A stretch of 20,274 nucleotides of DNA, from contig JBHJMP010001245.1 of assembly GCA_043381765.1 (NCBI GenBank), positions 1 through 20,274 on the forward strand, read 5' to 3'. Origin of the DNA: Collodictyon triciliatum. Its lineage: Eukaryota; CRuMs. The translations under genes and the position numbers were made by a program. The notes beneath the pieces are model-generated. The model ran no database searches. It was not told where the DNA came from and worked only from the letters and a program-made list of their open reading frames with translations. This document shows, in pieces, positions 1-20,274 of this stretch; the stretch's first letter is position 1; each line of letters starts with the position of its first letter.

Positions 1-103
1 ATAAAATAAAACAATAAAATAAAACAATAAAATAAAACAATAAAATAAAACAATAAAATAAAACAATAAAATAAAACAATAAAATAAAACAATAAAATAA
101 TAT
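1..103. repeat. 13-bp A-rich tandem repeat
   Basis: A unit close to AATAAAATAAAAC recurs with a strict 13-base spacing: the lone C falls at 12, 25, 38, 51, 64 and so on. There are about 7-8 near-perfect copies and the array begins at or before the left edge. It is an AT-rich minisatellite with no coding potential. Confidence 0.9.
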
Positions 104-408
104 AGTGATAAAACAAAAATAAAATGGAAAGATATCATTGTTTTGAATTAAAAAAATACAAAAGGAAAATGTACCCATCAACAAAGGTTCTGAGGTGCTG
201 TAAAGGATTACCAAATGCGTCGTGCGTTCCTCAATATCAAGGTGGATGGAGAGATCCAAACTTATCTGACAGCCAAAAGCCAACACGACTCAAGGAGGCT
301 CCCGCCAATCCCAGTTAAAACAACCTGCATTAATGAAGCAGAGGCAGAACGGATTACACAAGTTTGAAAGCCTGAAATAAAAAGAGAAAAAAAATAAAAG
401 AAAGCAGC
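104..408. other. upstream / 5'-untranslated region of the TRIM-NHL gene
   Basis: The stretch before the TRIM-NHL start codon is A-rich at both ends and more mixed from 190 to 360. A 64-codon open frame at 124-318 has no recognisable domain and may be an upstream ORF or chance. No TATA box or other core promoter element could be supported. The start context at 409 (A at -3) is acceptable. Confidence 0.4.
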
Positions 409-3400
409 ATGAGCATTAACCTGAATAATAGCTTCGCAATGGATCCACAGTCAAGCAAAGAAGAGTCTGCTGAAGAGTTCGGCCCACCAGAAGCGGCAGC
501 AACGCCATCTTTTGGGAAGCAACGCGCTCTGACGAACCTGATCTGCTCGATATGCCTTGGGGGATACTATGACGCTCGTCGTTTATCTTGCTTCCACTCA
601 TTTTGCCGAGGGTGTCTTTACGAGTACCTGAAGAAACGAGACACAAGACAGAAACCACTCTGCCCTTTGTGCCGAACGGAAATAGTTGTCACAGCTGACG
701 AGGTCGAGTCGCTTCCGCCAGACACATTGATACCTTGTGACGTGCGCTCTATGATCGAGGGCCCCTCTGAAGGTGACAGGGTTATACATATATTCTTGAA
801 AGAAAAAGAAAAGAAAAGAAAAGAAAAGAAAAGAAAAGAAAAGAAAAAGAAAAAGAAAAGAAAAAGAAAAAGAAAAAGAAAAAGAAAAAGAAAAAGAAAA
901 AGAAAAAGAAAAAGAAAAAGAAAAAGAAATAGAAAGGAAAAAGAAAAGAAAGACAAAAAAGAGGAAAGGGTACTCGGTTAAGTTCACAGATAGTATAGAT
1001 ATCTTATTGGGTCGGACTTGATTGAATTATCTGTATCGAAGAAAATAAGCGAATAATGATATACCTATCGATAAAAAAAAAAGGAGATTCATATAAATGA
1101 TAGTAGACACGTAAAAGCAAATTATTACGTAGAGAAACCAAAATGCAGGAATCACGCTGACCAGCTCGCGGCTGTTCGCTGCATTGATGGTTGTGATTTG
1201 CTGTGTGAGCAATGTCTTGTCTTTCACAAATCATTTCCAGTCACTTCATTTCATAAAGTAAAGGAAATCAATACAGAGGTAAATATTATGTCAATTTAAC
1301 CGAATTCGAAAGCCAGGGAATCAAGGCCAAAAACTTCTCATCCTGCACAAATCGAAACGAATGACAAAAAAAATTCCATTAATTCATCTCTTATGTTTAG
1401 TCATTATCATTCAAGGTTATTGTGTGATAAATATATGTCCATCGTGCCCCGAAAAATTTTTACGCACAATTACTTTATACAGGAGTCTGTATCTTCTCAA
1501 ATATATTCGAGACCTCTCCTTTGTGGTTTGCATCCTGGGAAGCCTGTGAGCAAGTTTTTTTTTTTAAAAAAGATTCCTTTTACATTTTCTGCTATGTTAC
1601 ATCAGCTATTGGTTACATTGTTGATAATTGATTCGAATGAATAATTTAATTTTTTTTTTGATATGCGAGCTACCATACAAAAGTACTTGCCCTGCCTATG
1701 TGGAACAAAGCTAGCGATACCTGGTGCCGAATGCAACAAAACTGAAAAGCTTTTATGTATATTCTGCTGACCGCTTTAGACCGATTTGTACTGCAGCACC
1801 GCGACATGCCGTAAGCTTCTTTGCTACATATGCGCTCTATCTAGCGGAGATCATCGAGACCATGACATCAAGATTGTTGAAGATGCATTTCCTACATGCA
1901 GGTGACAAAACATCATTCAATACGATTTCCATTACGAAAATTGTGGAGGAGGGATTGTAAATAATTCTTTTAGTCGTAATATAATAATTATAATACTTTT
2001 TTATGAAAACAAAAAGCTGATATAATTCAAATTCAGGGAGAGTCTTCAAAGGCAGCTCGAAGGGGCTGATAAATGCCTTGAGTAAATATCCTAATAAGTA
2101 CATGAATGATGTTCAAACTTTTAATATTTTGAATGAAAAATTATTCTTTTTCTTAGGAGTTTAAATGACATTGGGCAAGGAATCCAAAGAACAACCGATT
2201 TGCTAAGCGATGCTCAGGATGTTGCAATGAAGTAATAATGGCTACCGAGATTTGAATGTGATAGGGTAAACAGGACAAAAACCAAGAACCCTTGTATTTA
2301 TATGTAATGGATAATAGTGAGCTAAGCGCTGTCATGGATGAAATCATTGAGATTGTGAAGGAGAGGAAGAAAGAGCTTGAAGCTGAAATTGGGCAGATTG
2401 TTTCAGCTCAGATGAAGGTATCCCTTTATTTGAACCAACATATTTCGTTCCTTTATAATTAATGCAGTTGATAATGAACATACCGCGTATATGTCTCATT
2501 AAACATGAATCGAGTCAGAAAGAAAAAAAATGCGCCGATTAATCATCAAGTTCATATGATTACAGCGGTATCGACTTCAAGTTTATTCATATATCAGAGA
2601 TTAGAGGATATACTGAGACGCCTTTCTCTTAACCAAAATTATAGGAGCTATCGAACGAAGAAGATCGATATACGTATCTTAAGGAGGATTTAGCTCGTGT
2701 TTCTCAATATGCTAGGAACCTGTTAGAGCACTCTTCGAAAATAGAAGTATTCAAAACTATCATCATTTTCCCCTTACAATAAATACAATACCATTCCAAT
2801 TCCTGTATCTTTTGCTTTTTTTTTTCATACATTTTATTTTAGTTTCCGATTCAAAAAAGAAAAAAAAAAGAAAAAGGTGATGGTAATGCTGCCAGTGATA
2901 AACTGAAAATGAATAAGTGGATGAATTAATATAGGTATTGTCAGTATTTTCGGACATATCCAAGTATTTGGAAGAATTATGTAAAGAAATTCACAACGAC
3001 CCGAAGAATTACATGAGAGTAAGTTTATACTTTATTTCATTAACTGATATTACAATGAAAAATGAAATAAGTCATTAATTAGAATACACATAGCACCAGC
3101 GAATGAAGCTTATTATTATTATTCCAGACCAATATTTATATGCTAAAACTTGATAATCAAATAAATCAAAACAAGACCACTGCGTCTCATTTTGAACGTA
3201 ACAATGATGACCAAATTCGAGAAGTTCTTCGGAATGCCGGGAGGGTGAGGCTTTCAAGGTTATTATTTTACTATTTGCCACAACTACATATTCAATAATT
3301 TTATCTTTCTTTCTTTCTTTCTTCTGAAAGCAATTTGAATCGAAACAACCAAGTGAACATAAAACAAAGAAAAGAAATAATGGAGAAAATATCCTTCAAA

Positions 3401-4858
3401 TTCTTTCTACTCATGTTACGATGCGGGAGTTATTGCTCATATTGTTGTACACCTAGAATCTACCGGATACAAACCCCGGTAAATCTTGTCGGTATAATGG
3501 TATGGAAAACTGGCATAAAAGGTACCGGGGATGGCCAATTCATCAACCCCCGAGGAATCGTATATGACCGTTTCACGAATTCGCTGATTGTTGCCGACCA
3601 TCACAGAATCCAGGTGGGCAGCTCATCATATTTATACGCACCATCACATAAAATAAATAAAAATTAAAATTAAAGGCAAGCATAAAGATAAAAAGAAGGA
3701 TAAATAACAAACGGAAGGATTAAAAAGAAAGAATGAAAAGATACTAAAGAAAGCGACACCAACTCAACTGTGCTTGCGTGATGTTGACGGTCATAGGTCT
3801 TCAGATTTGGACAAGACCTAGAGAGCCCCCCGGTGTACTCCTTTACCGCTGGCCGCTTTGGTGCCGGCCCCGGACAAATGGCGAGTCCACAGCAGGTCGC
3901 GACAAACAATCGCGGGTTGATAGCAGTTGCAGACTATGATAACGACAGGATTCAGCTGTTCTCGATAACAGGTACGCGGTTGCACACTTTCGATGCACTA
4001 ATCACAAATCACGAGTCACAAATCACAACCCTTTATCCCAATGAGCAAACGACCTTCCCGCTGATGATAACACACAGCGCACTGAATAATGTTTCAAATA
4101 GACAAAAAAACAAAAACAAAAACAAGAACAAAAACAAAAGGAAAAGAGCTCGCCTGCACTCGAAACACTCACTCAATCCCCATTCCCCACGTTATCTCTC
4201 ACAGCATCCACACACGAGGCAACATACACGAATGAGGTCGGGCGCACAGCCGGAATCCGGTGCGAGTTGAAAGGGCCACGCGGTGTTGCCTTCCTGTCCA
4301 CCGGCGACCTTGTGATAGCAGACACGGACCACGACTGTGTGGTGGTATGGCCACAATACGCCCTCTTCCTTGTTCTCCTTCTCACCACGGCCTGCCCTGA
4401 CTCATTTCCTCCCCGCCCCGACTTCCCCTCTCCCGCAGGTCCTGAACATGACCACGCAGCAGCGAAGAGTGCTGGGGAACCGCGGGACACAGCCCGGAGA
4501 ATTCCTGGACCCGTTTGCCATAGCCATCGACCAGCTTGACAGGATCTATGTGGCCGACCGCGGCAACTCGAGAATCCAAATCTTTGACGAGAATCTCGAG
4601 CTCAAGCAGGTTGTCGGGGTCGGAGTTCTGACGCAGCCGACCGGGCTCTTTGTGGACCGGGACGTCAACATCTGGGTGGCAGACAAAAACAACCATCGAA
4701 TCCGCATCTTTTCTGCAAGGGGCGAGCTGCTTCACAGCTTCGGCGAGCGGGGCAAGGAGGACGGGAAGCTTTCTTACCCGTGGGCCATCACGTCGGACGA
4801 TGCCGGGCGCGTCTTCATCTCGGACAATAGTAACCACCGTGTTGTGGCCTTTGAGTAA
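409..4858 (+). CDS. TRIM-NHL protein (RING, B-box, coiled coil, six NHL repeats)
   Basis: Proposed exons: 409-772, 1133-1278, 1715-1756 (doubtful), 1780-1901, 2037-2081, 2157-2231, 2318-2417, 2645-2746, 2935-3018, 3128-3244, 3331-3428, 3457-3613, 3797-3994, 4237-4344, 4439-4858. They join in phase to about 725 codons (about 711 without the doubtful exon), the usual size of class VII TRIM proteins (TRIM2/3/71, Brat, LIN-41). The RING has C46-x2-C49, C61-x-H63-x2-C66-x2-C69 and C85-x2-C88. A first B-box starts at C126 (CRNH...). A second, incomplete B-box (LYC...CYIC...HRDH) lies in 1780-1901. Charged helical sequence, typical of the TRIM coiled coil, spans 2037-3244. Six NHL repeats follow, e.g. 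GDGQFINPRGI, RIYVADRGNSRIQIF and the last ending at VVAFE-stop, enough for a closed six-bladed propeller. Known relatives are E3 ligases and RNA-binding post-transcriptional repressors; which activity applies here is inference. Weak points are the second B-box, the 28-nt intron at 3429-3456 and the GC donor after 3994. Confidence 0.85.
797..958. repeat. AAAAG/AAAAAG microsatellite in TRIM-NHL intron 1
   Basis: Purine-only AAAAG and AAAAAG units fill much of the first intron (773-1132). The exon-1 frame stays open through them and would encode a Lys/Glu/Arg run. That is a by-product of the repeat: splicing at G|GTGACA (772/773) to 1133 restores the phase straight into the first B-box. Confidence 0.85.
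2418..2644 (+). other. candidate U12-type intron in the TRIM-NHL coiled coil
   Basis: The donor reads GTATCCCTTT, close to the U12 consensus RTATCCTTT. A branch-site-like TCTCTTAAC (7 of 9 matches to TTCCTTAAC) ends at 2633, about 12 bases before the terminal AG, which is the U12 spacing. The intron lies between two phase-0 exons. It could still be an ordinary U2 intron with a chance resemblance. Confidence 0.35.
3429..3456 (+). other. very short (28-nt) GT-AG intron before the NHL domain
   Basis: The exon beginning at 3331 follows a strong T/C-rich acceptor and reads hydrophilic linker sequence. The NHL frame (from 3458) is a different frame. Removing GTTATT...CCTAG (28 nt) joins them exactly in phase, giving a Glu codon across the junction. 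The alternative is a single exon starting at 3386 after a poor acceptor, which gives a hydrophobic Cys-rich peptide unlike TRIM linkers. Confidence 0.5.
4105..4142. repeat. AAAAAC microsatellite in a TRIM-NHL intron
   Basis: Short run of ACAAAA-type units between the second and third NHL-repeat exons, in the intron assigned to 3995-4236. Confidence 0.7.
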
Positions 4859-4899
4859 TCGGGCGCTCTCCGGCTGTCCGGCGGCATATAGACAGGGCC

Positions 4900-4905
4900 A
4901 ATAAA
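4900..4905 (+). terminator. polyadenylation signal of the TRIM-NHL gene
   Basis: Canonical AATAAA about 40 bases after the TAA stop at 4856-4858. Its position fits a short 3' untranslated region ending before the convergent CHCHD2-like gene. Confidence 0.65.
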
Positions 4906-5022
4906 CTCATGGGCAAATCCCCTCATGACAGTCCCACTCCTGTTCATCTTCATCCTGATTCTCAAGCTCTGCTGGCACGCAAGGGCAGAAGACCGACTGG
5001 TGATCACGACCGGCATCTCTTG

Positions 5023-5028
5023 TTTATT
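5023..5028 (-). terminator. polyadenylation signal of the CHCHD2-like gene
   Basis: TTTATT on the + strand is AATAAA on the minus strand, about 50 bases downstream of the TAG stop at 5077-5075. With the signal at 4900-4905 it marks a tight tail-to-tail pair. Confidence 0.65.
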
Positions 5029-5074
5029 CCCAAAGCGTTAGGTCTAACATGCAGCGAGATACGGAGCGAAGCGT

Positions 5075-6628
5075 CTAGTTTGCGTTGCGGAGGGCGCAGT
5101 CCTTGAGCGACTGCAGAACCCATTGGCACTCGTCCGCGTTGTTTGTCTGCTCCATGCATTTCATGAACGCCTGCTCGTACTGGTAGCACGCAGGGCGGCC
5201 AAAGTACGAGTACGGGTTAGTTTTTGCGTACGGGTCCGTAGAAAATCCGTCAGCCTGGCCAGTCCATGTTTGCTGCGGAGGGTTTGCAGCTGGGGCTGCC
5301 TCAGCTGCGGGCGGCCTACAACACATTAGGCGGGTCAGCACTCGTAGCACGGAAGATGGGCAGGAAGTCTGGATGCGGCATACTCGGCGCTGTCGGAGGA
5401 ACTGTGGCCGCCAAAGACAGCACGGCTGACAGAGTGCCCGATGAAGGAGCCCATGGCTGTGGATGCGACATCCTGCATGAAGGAGCGGCCGCTGAAGCCT
5501 ATCGAAGGGGGCAGAGAGATACGACTGAGATGAAGAGACAATACGCAGATTGTGAGACGCTGCATGGGCATGCCACTTTGCTTGCATCCTTGCACTCACC
5601 AGAGGCTGCCTGGGCAGGCACTTGCGCTGGGGCAACCGGGGCTGGGACGGACGGTGCAGCAGCTGACGAAGGAGCTGCTGGGGCGGCGCGTGGAGCAGCC
5701 GGAGCGGAGGGGACGGAGGCGGGCGGGGCGGCCGGGCGGGCTGCGCTCATCGGCGCAGAGGTGCTTGGGGCCGGCGGGGGCGCAGTTGGGCGGGCGGCCG
5801 ATGTGCTGGCGGAGTGGGTGGGCTGTGGTGGTGGTGCGCTGCGGCTTCACGTGGGTTGACACATCGTTGTGAGGGAAAAGGGAGAAAAAAGAAGAAAAGT
5901 AAAAGAAAGAGAGAAAGAGAAAAAGAAAAGAAGAAAAAAGAAGAAAAAGAGAAAAAAAGAAAGAGAAAAAAAGAAAGAGAAAAAAGAAAAGAAAAAGAAA
6001 TGAGAAAGAAAAAGAAAAGAGAAAAAGAAAAGAGAAAGAGAAAAAAGAAAAAAGAAAAAAAGAAGAAAAAAGAAGAAAAAAGAAGAAAAAAGAAGAAAGA
6101 TTAAGAAAAGAAAAAGAAAAAGAAAAAAGAAGAAAAAGAAAAAAGAAAAGAAAAAAGAAAAGAAAAAAGAAAAGAAAATAGAAAAGAAAATAGAAAAGAA
6201 AATAGAAAAGAAAATAGAAAAGAAAAAAGAAAAGAAAATAGAAAAGAAAAAAGAAAAGAAAAGAAAAAAGAAGAAAAAGAAAGAGAGAAAAGTTACAGGG
6301 CGAAAGAGTGTGATTGAGTATAAGACGGCATAAAAATTGCTAGTGCTTCGGGCTACGAAAGTCGCGGACTGATTCAAGAGCTGAGAGCACACGAAAACAA
6401 CATAAACAAAGAGGATGCTCAATCGGTGTGATGATTAGAGCCAAGCGGAATGAACGAGAGGGAAAAAGAAAAAAGAAAGGATACGCAGGTGAAAACCACT
6501 CCATAAGCAACAAACGCAGTGATTCGAAGGGGAGGAGGCATCAAAAGAGAGTTGTGTGCGGGAAGCACAAGCAGGAAGCGAAAATACCTTGATGCCGACG
6601 AGCGGCCCCCTGAAGAACGGCGTCCCAT
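5075..6628 (-). CDS. CHCHD2/CHCHD10/Mix17-type twin-CX9C mitochondrial protein
   Basis: Minus-strand exons 6628-6588, 5844-5600, 5498-5384 and 5315-5075 join in phase (41, 245, 115 and 241 nt) to 213 codons plus TAG. The N-terminus is MGRRSSGGRSSAS followed by SRSAPPPQP and a long Ala/Pro-rich stretch. This matches the arginine/serine- and proline-rich presequence-like start of CHCHD2/10. The middle exon carries the conserved glycine-rich hydrophobic segment (MQDVASTAMGSFIGHSVS). The last exon has the CHCH domain with C177-x9-C187 and C197-x9-C207, the disulfide-forming twin CX9C. Family members are imported into the mitochondrial intermembrane space and act in cristae/respiratory-chain homeostasis, and CHCHD2 also in stress transcription; function here is by homology. 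The start at 6628 was chosen because only this small first exon supplies the basic N-terminus in phase. CHCHD2 and CHCHD10 cannot be told apart from sequence alone. Confidence 0.92.
5872..6292. repeat. ~420-bp purine tract (GAAA-type) in CHCHD2-like intron 1
   Basis: Almost uninterrupted A/G sequence on the + strand with only scattered T. It starts as GAAAAAGAAAGAG-type and becomes an AAAAGAAAAT/AAAAGAAAAA 10-bp pattern near 6160-6250. It fills most of the 743-nt first intron (5845-6587). The transcribed gene is on the minus strand, so its pre-mRNA carries a long U/C tract ahead of the acceptor at 5845. Confidence 0.9.
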
Positions 6629-6877
6629 GAAGAAAGTGGTATACGAGTGTTTTCCTTGTGCTTCACAGAAACGTTTTAGACTGTAAGTGACTTACCTACT
6701 CCTTGTTCCGCCTTACGTGGCTCAAACCTTCCAGCCGTGTGTTTCTGGGCTAAACCTTGCACATGCTGATTCATCTAAAAGAATGCCAACGCAGCGAAGC
6801 GGCTCTGTGCAGAACAGTATCCATATTTATATGATGTTTCATAGAAAAAAGAATGTTCCACAAGAAGAGTTGAATCG

Positions 6878-6890
6878 TTCTAGAACCTTC
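6878..6890. promoter_or_regulatory. heat-shock-element-like site
   Basis: TTCTAGAACCTTC is a perfect three-unit inverted array (TTC-nn-GAA-nn-TTC), the canonical HSF binding pattern. Another two-unit GAA-nn-TTC array lies at 6851-6858. The site is about 250 bp upstream of the CHCHD2-like start codon. Regulation is inferred; one such site is expected by chance in roughly one of several 20-kb windows. Confidence 0.4.
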
Positions 6891-6906
6891 TCCCGGTGGA
6901 TTGGTT

Positions 6907-7333
6907 NNNNNNNNNNNNNNNNNNNNNNNNNNNNNNNNNNNNNNNNNNNNNNNNNNNNNNNNNNNNNNNNNNNNNNNNNNNNNNNNNNNNNNNNNNNNNN
7001 NNNNNNNNNNNNNNNNNNNNNNNNNNNNNNNNNNNNNNNNNNNNNNNNNNNNNNNNNNNNNNNNNNNNNNNNNNNNNNNNNNNNNNNNNNNNNNNNNNNN
7101 NNNNNNNNNNNNNNNNNNNNNNNNNNNNNNNNNNNNNNNNNNNNNNNNNNNNNNNNNNNNNNNNNNNNNNNNNNNNNNNNNNNNNNNNNNNNNNNNNNNN
7201 NNNNNNNNNNNNNNNNNNNNNNNNNNNNNNNNNNNNNNNNNNNNNNNNNNNNNNNNNNNNNNNNNNNNNNNNNNNNNNNNNNNNNNNNNNNNNNNNNNNN
7301 NNNNNNNNNNNNNNNNNNNNNNNNNNNNNNNNN
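6907..7333. other. assembly gap (427 N)
   Basis: Run of 427 undetermined bases ending directly in an AAAGAACAC-type repeat. The gap probably reflects unassembled repeat; its true length and content are unknown. Confidence 0.98.
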
Positions 7334-7520
7334 AAAGAACACAAAGAGCACAAAGAACACAAATAACAAAAAAATAACAAAAAAATAACAAAAAAATAAC
7401 AAAAAAGAACAAAAAAAGAACAAAAAAAGAACAAAAAAGAACAAAAAGAACAAAAAAAGAACAAAAAAAGAACAAAAAGAACAAAAAAAGAACAAAAAGA
7501 ACAAAAAGAACAAAAAAGAA
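7334..7520. repeat. AACAAAAAG-type A-rich tandem repeat
   Basis: Units of AAAGAACAC, AATAACAAAAA and GAACAAAAA follow each other from the gap edge to about 7520. The unit type changes along the array, as in an expanding, diverging microsatellite. Confidence 0.85.
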
Positions 7521-7742
7521 CATGGTCCAACAAAGCATGAGCGTTGATGAAAAACTGCCACGACATATGCATAGCTTGTCAACAAATAACATAAAGAACG
7601 AAACAACCATCTTGTACAAATTGAAAGGAAGATAAAGAAACCACAGGCAAACGATCATTCCATCCAGTGTTCTAGTCTGACATGCAGAACTTCATGCCCC
7701 ATCACCCTTCTTTTATTTCTCCATATCACTATAGTAGAAAAA

Positions 7743-15800
<8,058 letters not shown>

Positions 15801-16158
15801 CAGGCCACGTCGATATGCCTCTTGTGGAATTGATACCATTTGTGTGTATTAAATGCACACCAAACGGATAAAATTAAGAGAGGAAAAGAGGATCGCGAAG
15901 CGAAGCATTATTCCCACAGCAAACACGAGTGTAAGCGGAGCCCCGTCCTTTCACTGTAAGCGAGTGGCTGCATTTGAATTATAGAGCTCGAAAATGAAAG
16001 AAAAAAGAATGAGGAAGAGAAAACGAAGACGAATGAAAAAGAAAAACGGACAAAAGACTGAGGAATGACACGCGAGCACCATCAAATAAGGAAAACCCAG
16101 CGCGAGAAGCTGCTCGCTTCACAGCCCGTCCAAAGAAGGAGAAGAGCAAAGCCCGACA
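15801..16158. other. intergenic region and 5'-untranslated region of the channel gene
   Basis: This 358-bp stretch runs from the SMC5 stop to the channel start. ATTAAA at 15848-15853 is a possible variant polyadenylation signal for SMC5. From 15985 to 16070 the sequence is purine-rich, likely channel 5' leader. An upstream ATG at 16065 opens a 129-codon frame that overlaps the channel start in another frame. Confidence 0.5.
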
Positions 16159-20057
<3,899 letters not shown>

Positions 20058-20105
20058 ATATCTATTCAGAGCTATATTCATAAAATTTTTTTATTATTCT
20101 ATTGA

Positions 20106-20111
20106 AATAAA
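20106..20111 (+). terminator. polyadenylation signal of the channel gene
   Basis: Canonical AATAAA 49 bases after the TAG stop of the K+ channel, consistent with a short 3' untranslated region. Confidence 0.6.
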
Positions 20112-20160
20112 CAAATAATTAAGACATGAATTGATCTACATGTGCTAATCTTGGATTCTT

Positions 20161-20274
20161 TTTTCTTCTTTCTCCTCTTTCTCTTCTTTCTCTTCTTTCT
20201 CTTCTTTCTCTTCTTTCTCTTCTTTCTCTTCTTTCTCTTCTTTCTCTTCTTTCTCTTCTTTCTCTTCTTTCTCT
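20161..20274. repeat. 9-bp pyrimidine tandem repeat at right edge
   Basis: The unit TTTCTCTTC repeats about 11-12 times with a slightly divergent start and continues past the window edge. On the opposite strand it is purine-only. No gene is visible in it. Confidence 0.95.

Noticed and set aside
773-981. Lys/Arg/Glu-rich C-terminal extension of the RING exon reading through the AAAAG repeat
   Set aside because: The open frame exists only because the repeat lacks stops. Splicing at 772/773 restores phase into the B-box exon.
1757-1779. 23-nt intron as a firm call
   Set aside because: The exon before it (1715-1756) is 42 nt and phase-neutral, so skipping it and splicing 1278 directly to 1780 also works. 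Kept only as a possibility.
4173-5016. Long minus-strand open frames opposite the NHL exons
   Set aside because: They mirror GC-richer coding sequence on the plus strand and show no family similarity.
5847-6422. Phe/Ser-rich minus-strand open frame of 191 codons
   Set aside because: It is the translation of the purine tract's complement, lies inside the CHCHD2-like intron and has no domain.
6687-7658. Open frames spanning the N gap on both strands
   Set aside because: They are held open by undetermined bases and A-rich repeat; nothing in the real sequence supports coding.

Overview
This is a eukaryotic nuclear window. It carries four spliced protein-coding genes with conventional GT..AG (and some GC..AG) introns, AATAAA-type polyadenylation signals, AT-rich introns, more GC-rich exons and many microsatellites. 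No operons, ribosome binding sites, tRNA, rRNA or CRISPR features were seen. TAA, TAG and TGA all end genes here, so the code looks standard. The gene set (RING/B-box/NHL protein, SK-like potassium channel, SMC5, CHCHD2/10) and the high intron density suggest an intron-rich opisthokont, perhaps a holozoan or an early-branching fungal relative. The sequence alone does not fix the species. I built the exon models by hand, joining exons on reading phase, splice sites and family similarity; no alignment was run.

Layout: (1) 1-408, a 13-bp tandem repeat and untranslated upstream sequence. (2) 409-4858 (+), a TRIM-NHL protein in about 15 exons: RING, B-box(es), coiled coil and six NHL repeats. (3) 5075-6628 (-), a CHCHD2/CHCHD10/Mix17-type mitochondrial twin-CX9C protein in 4 exons, tail-to-tail with the TRIM gene. 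Its first intron holds a ~420-bp purine/pyrimidine tract. (4) 6629-7820, a divergent intergenic region with a perfect heat-shock-element-like triplet, a 427-base assembly gap, an A-rich repeat and a tiny retroposed insertion just before SMC5. (5) 7821-15800 (+), a complete SMC5 gene in 31 exons (about 1055 codons) with Walker A, Q-loop, hinge, SGGE signature and Walker B. (6) 15801-16158, an intergenic/5'-untranslated stretch. (7) 16159-20057 (+), a six-transmembrane SK-type (KCNN-like) K+ channel of about 585 codons, with a GFGD filter and a calmodulin-binding-like C-terminal helix. (8) A 9-bp pyrimidine repeat runs off the right edge.

The four genes have unrelated jobs (RNA/protein regulation, mitochondrial intermembrane-space biology, genome maintenance, membrane excitability), and nothing suggests a functional cluster. 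The most unusual signals lie outside the coding content. Two very short A-tailed insertions end in the same TGAATCGAATAAA motif and are each bracketed by perfect target-site duplications. There are also GC-AG introns supported by conserved protein, very short introns, 17- and 25-nt microexons in the channel, and one candidate U12-type intron.
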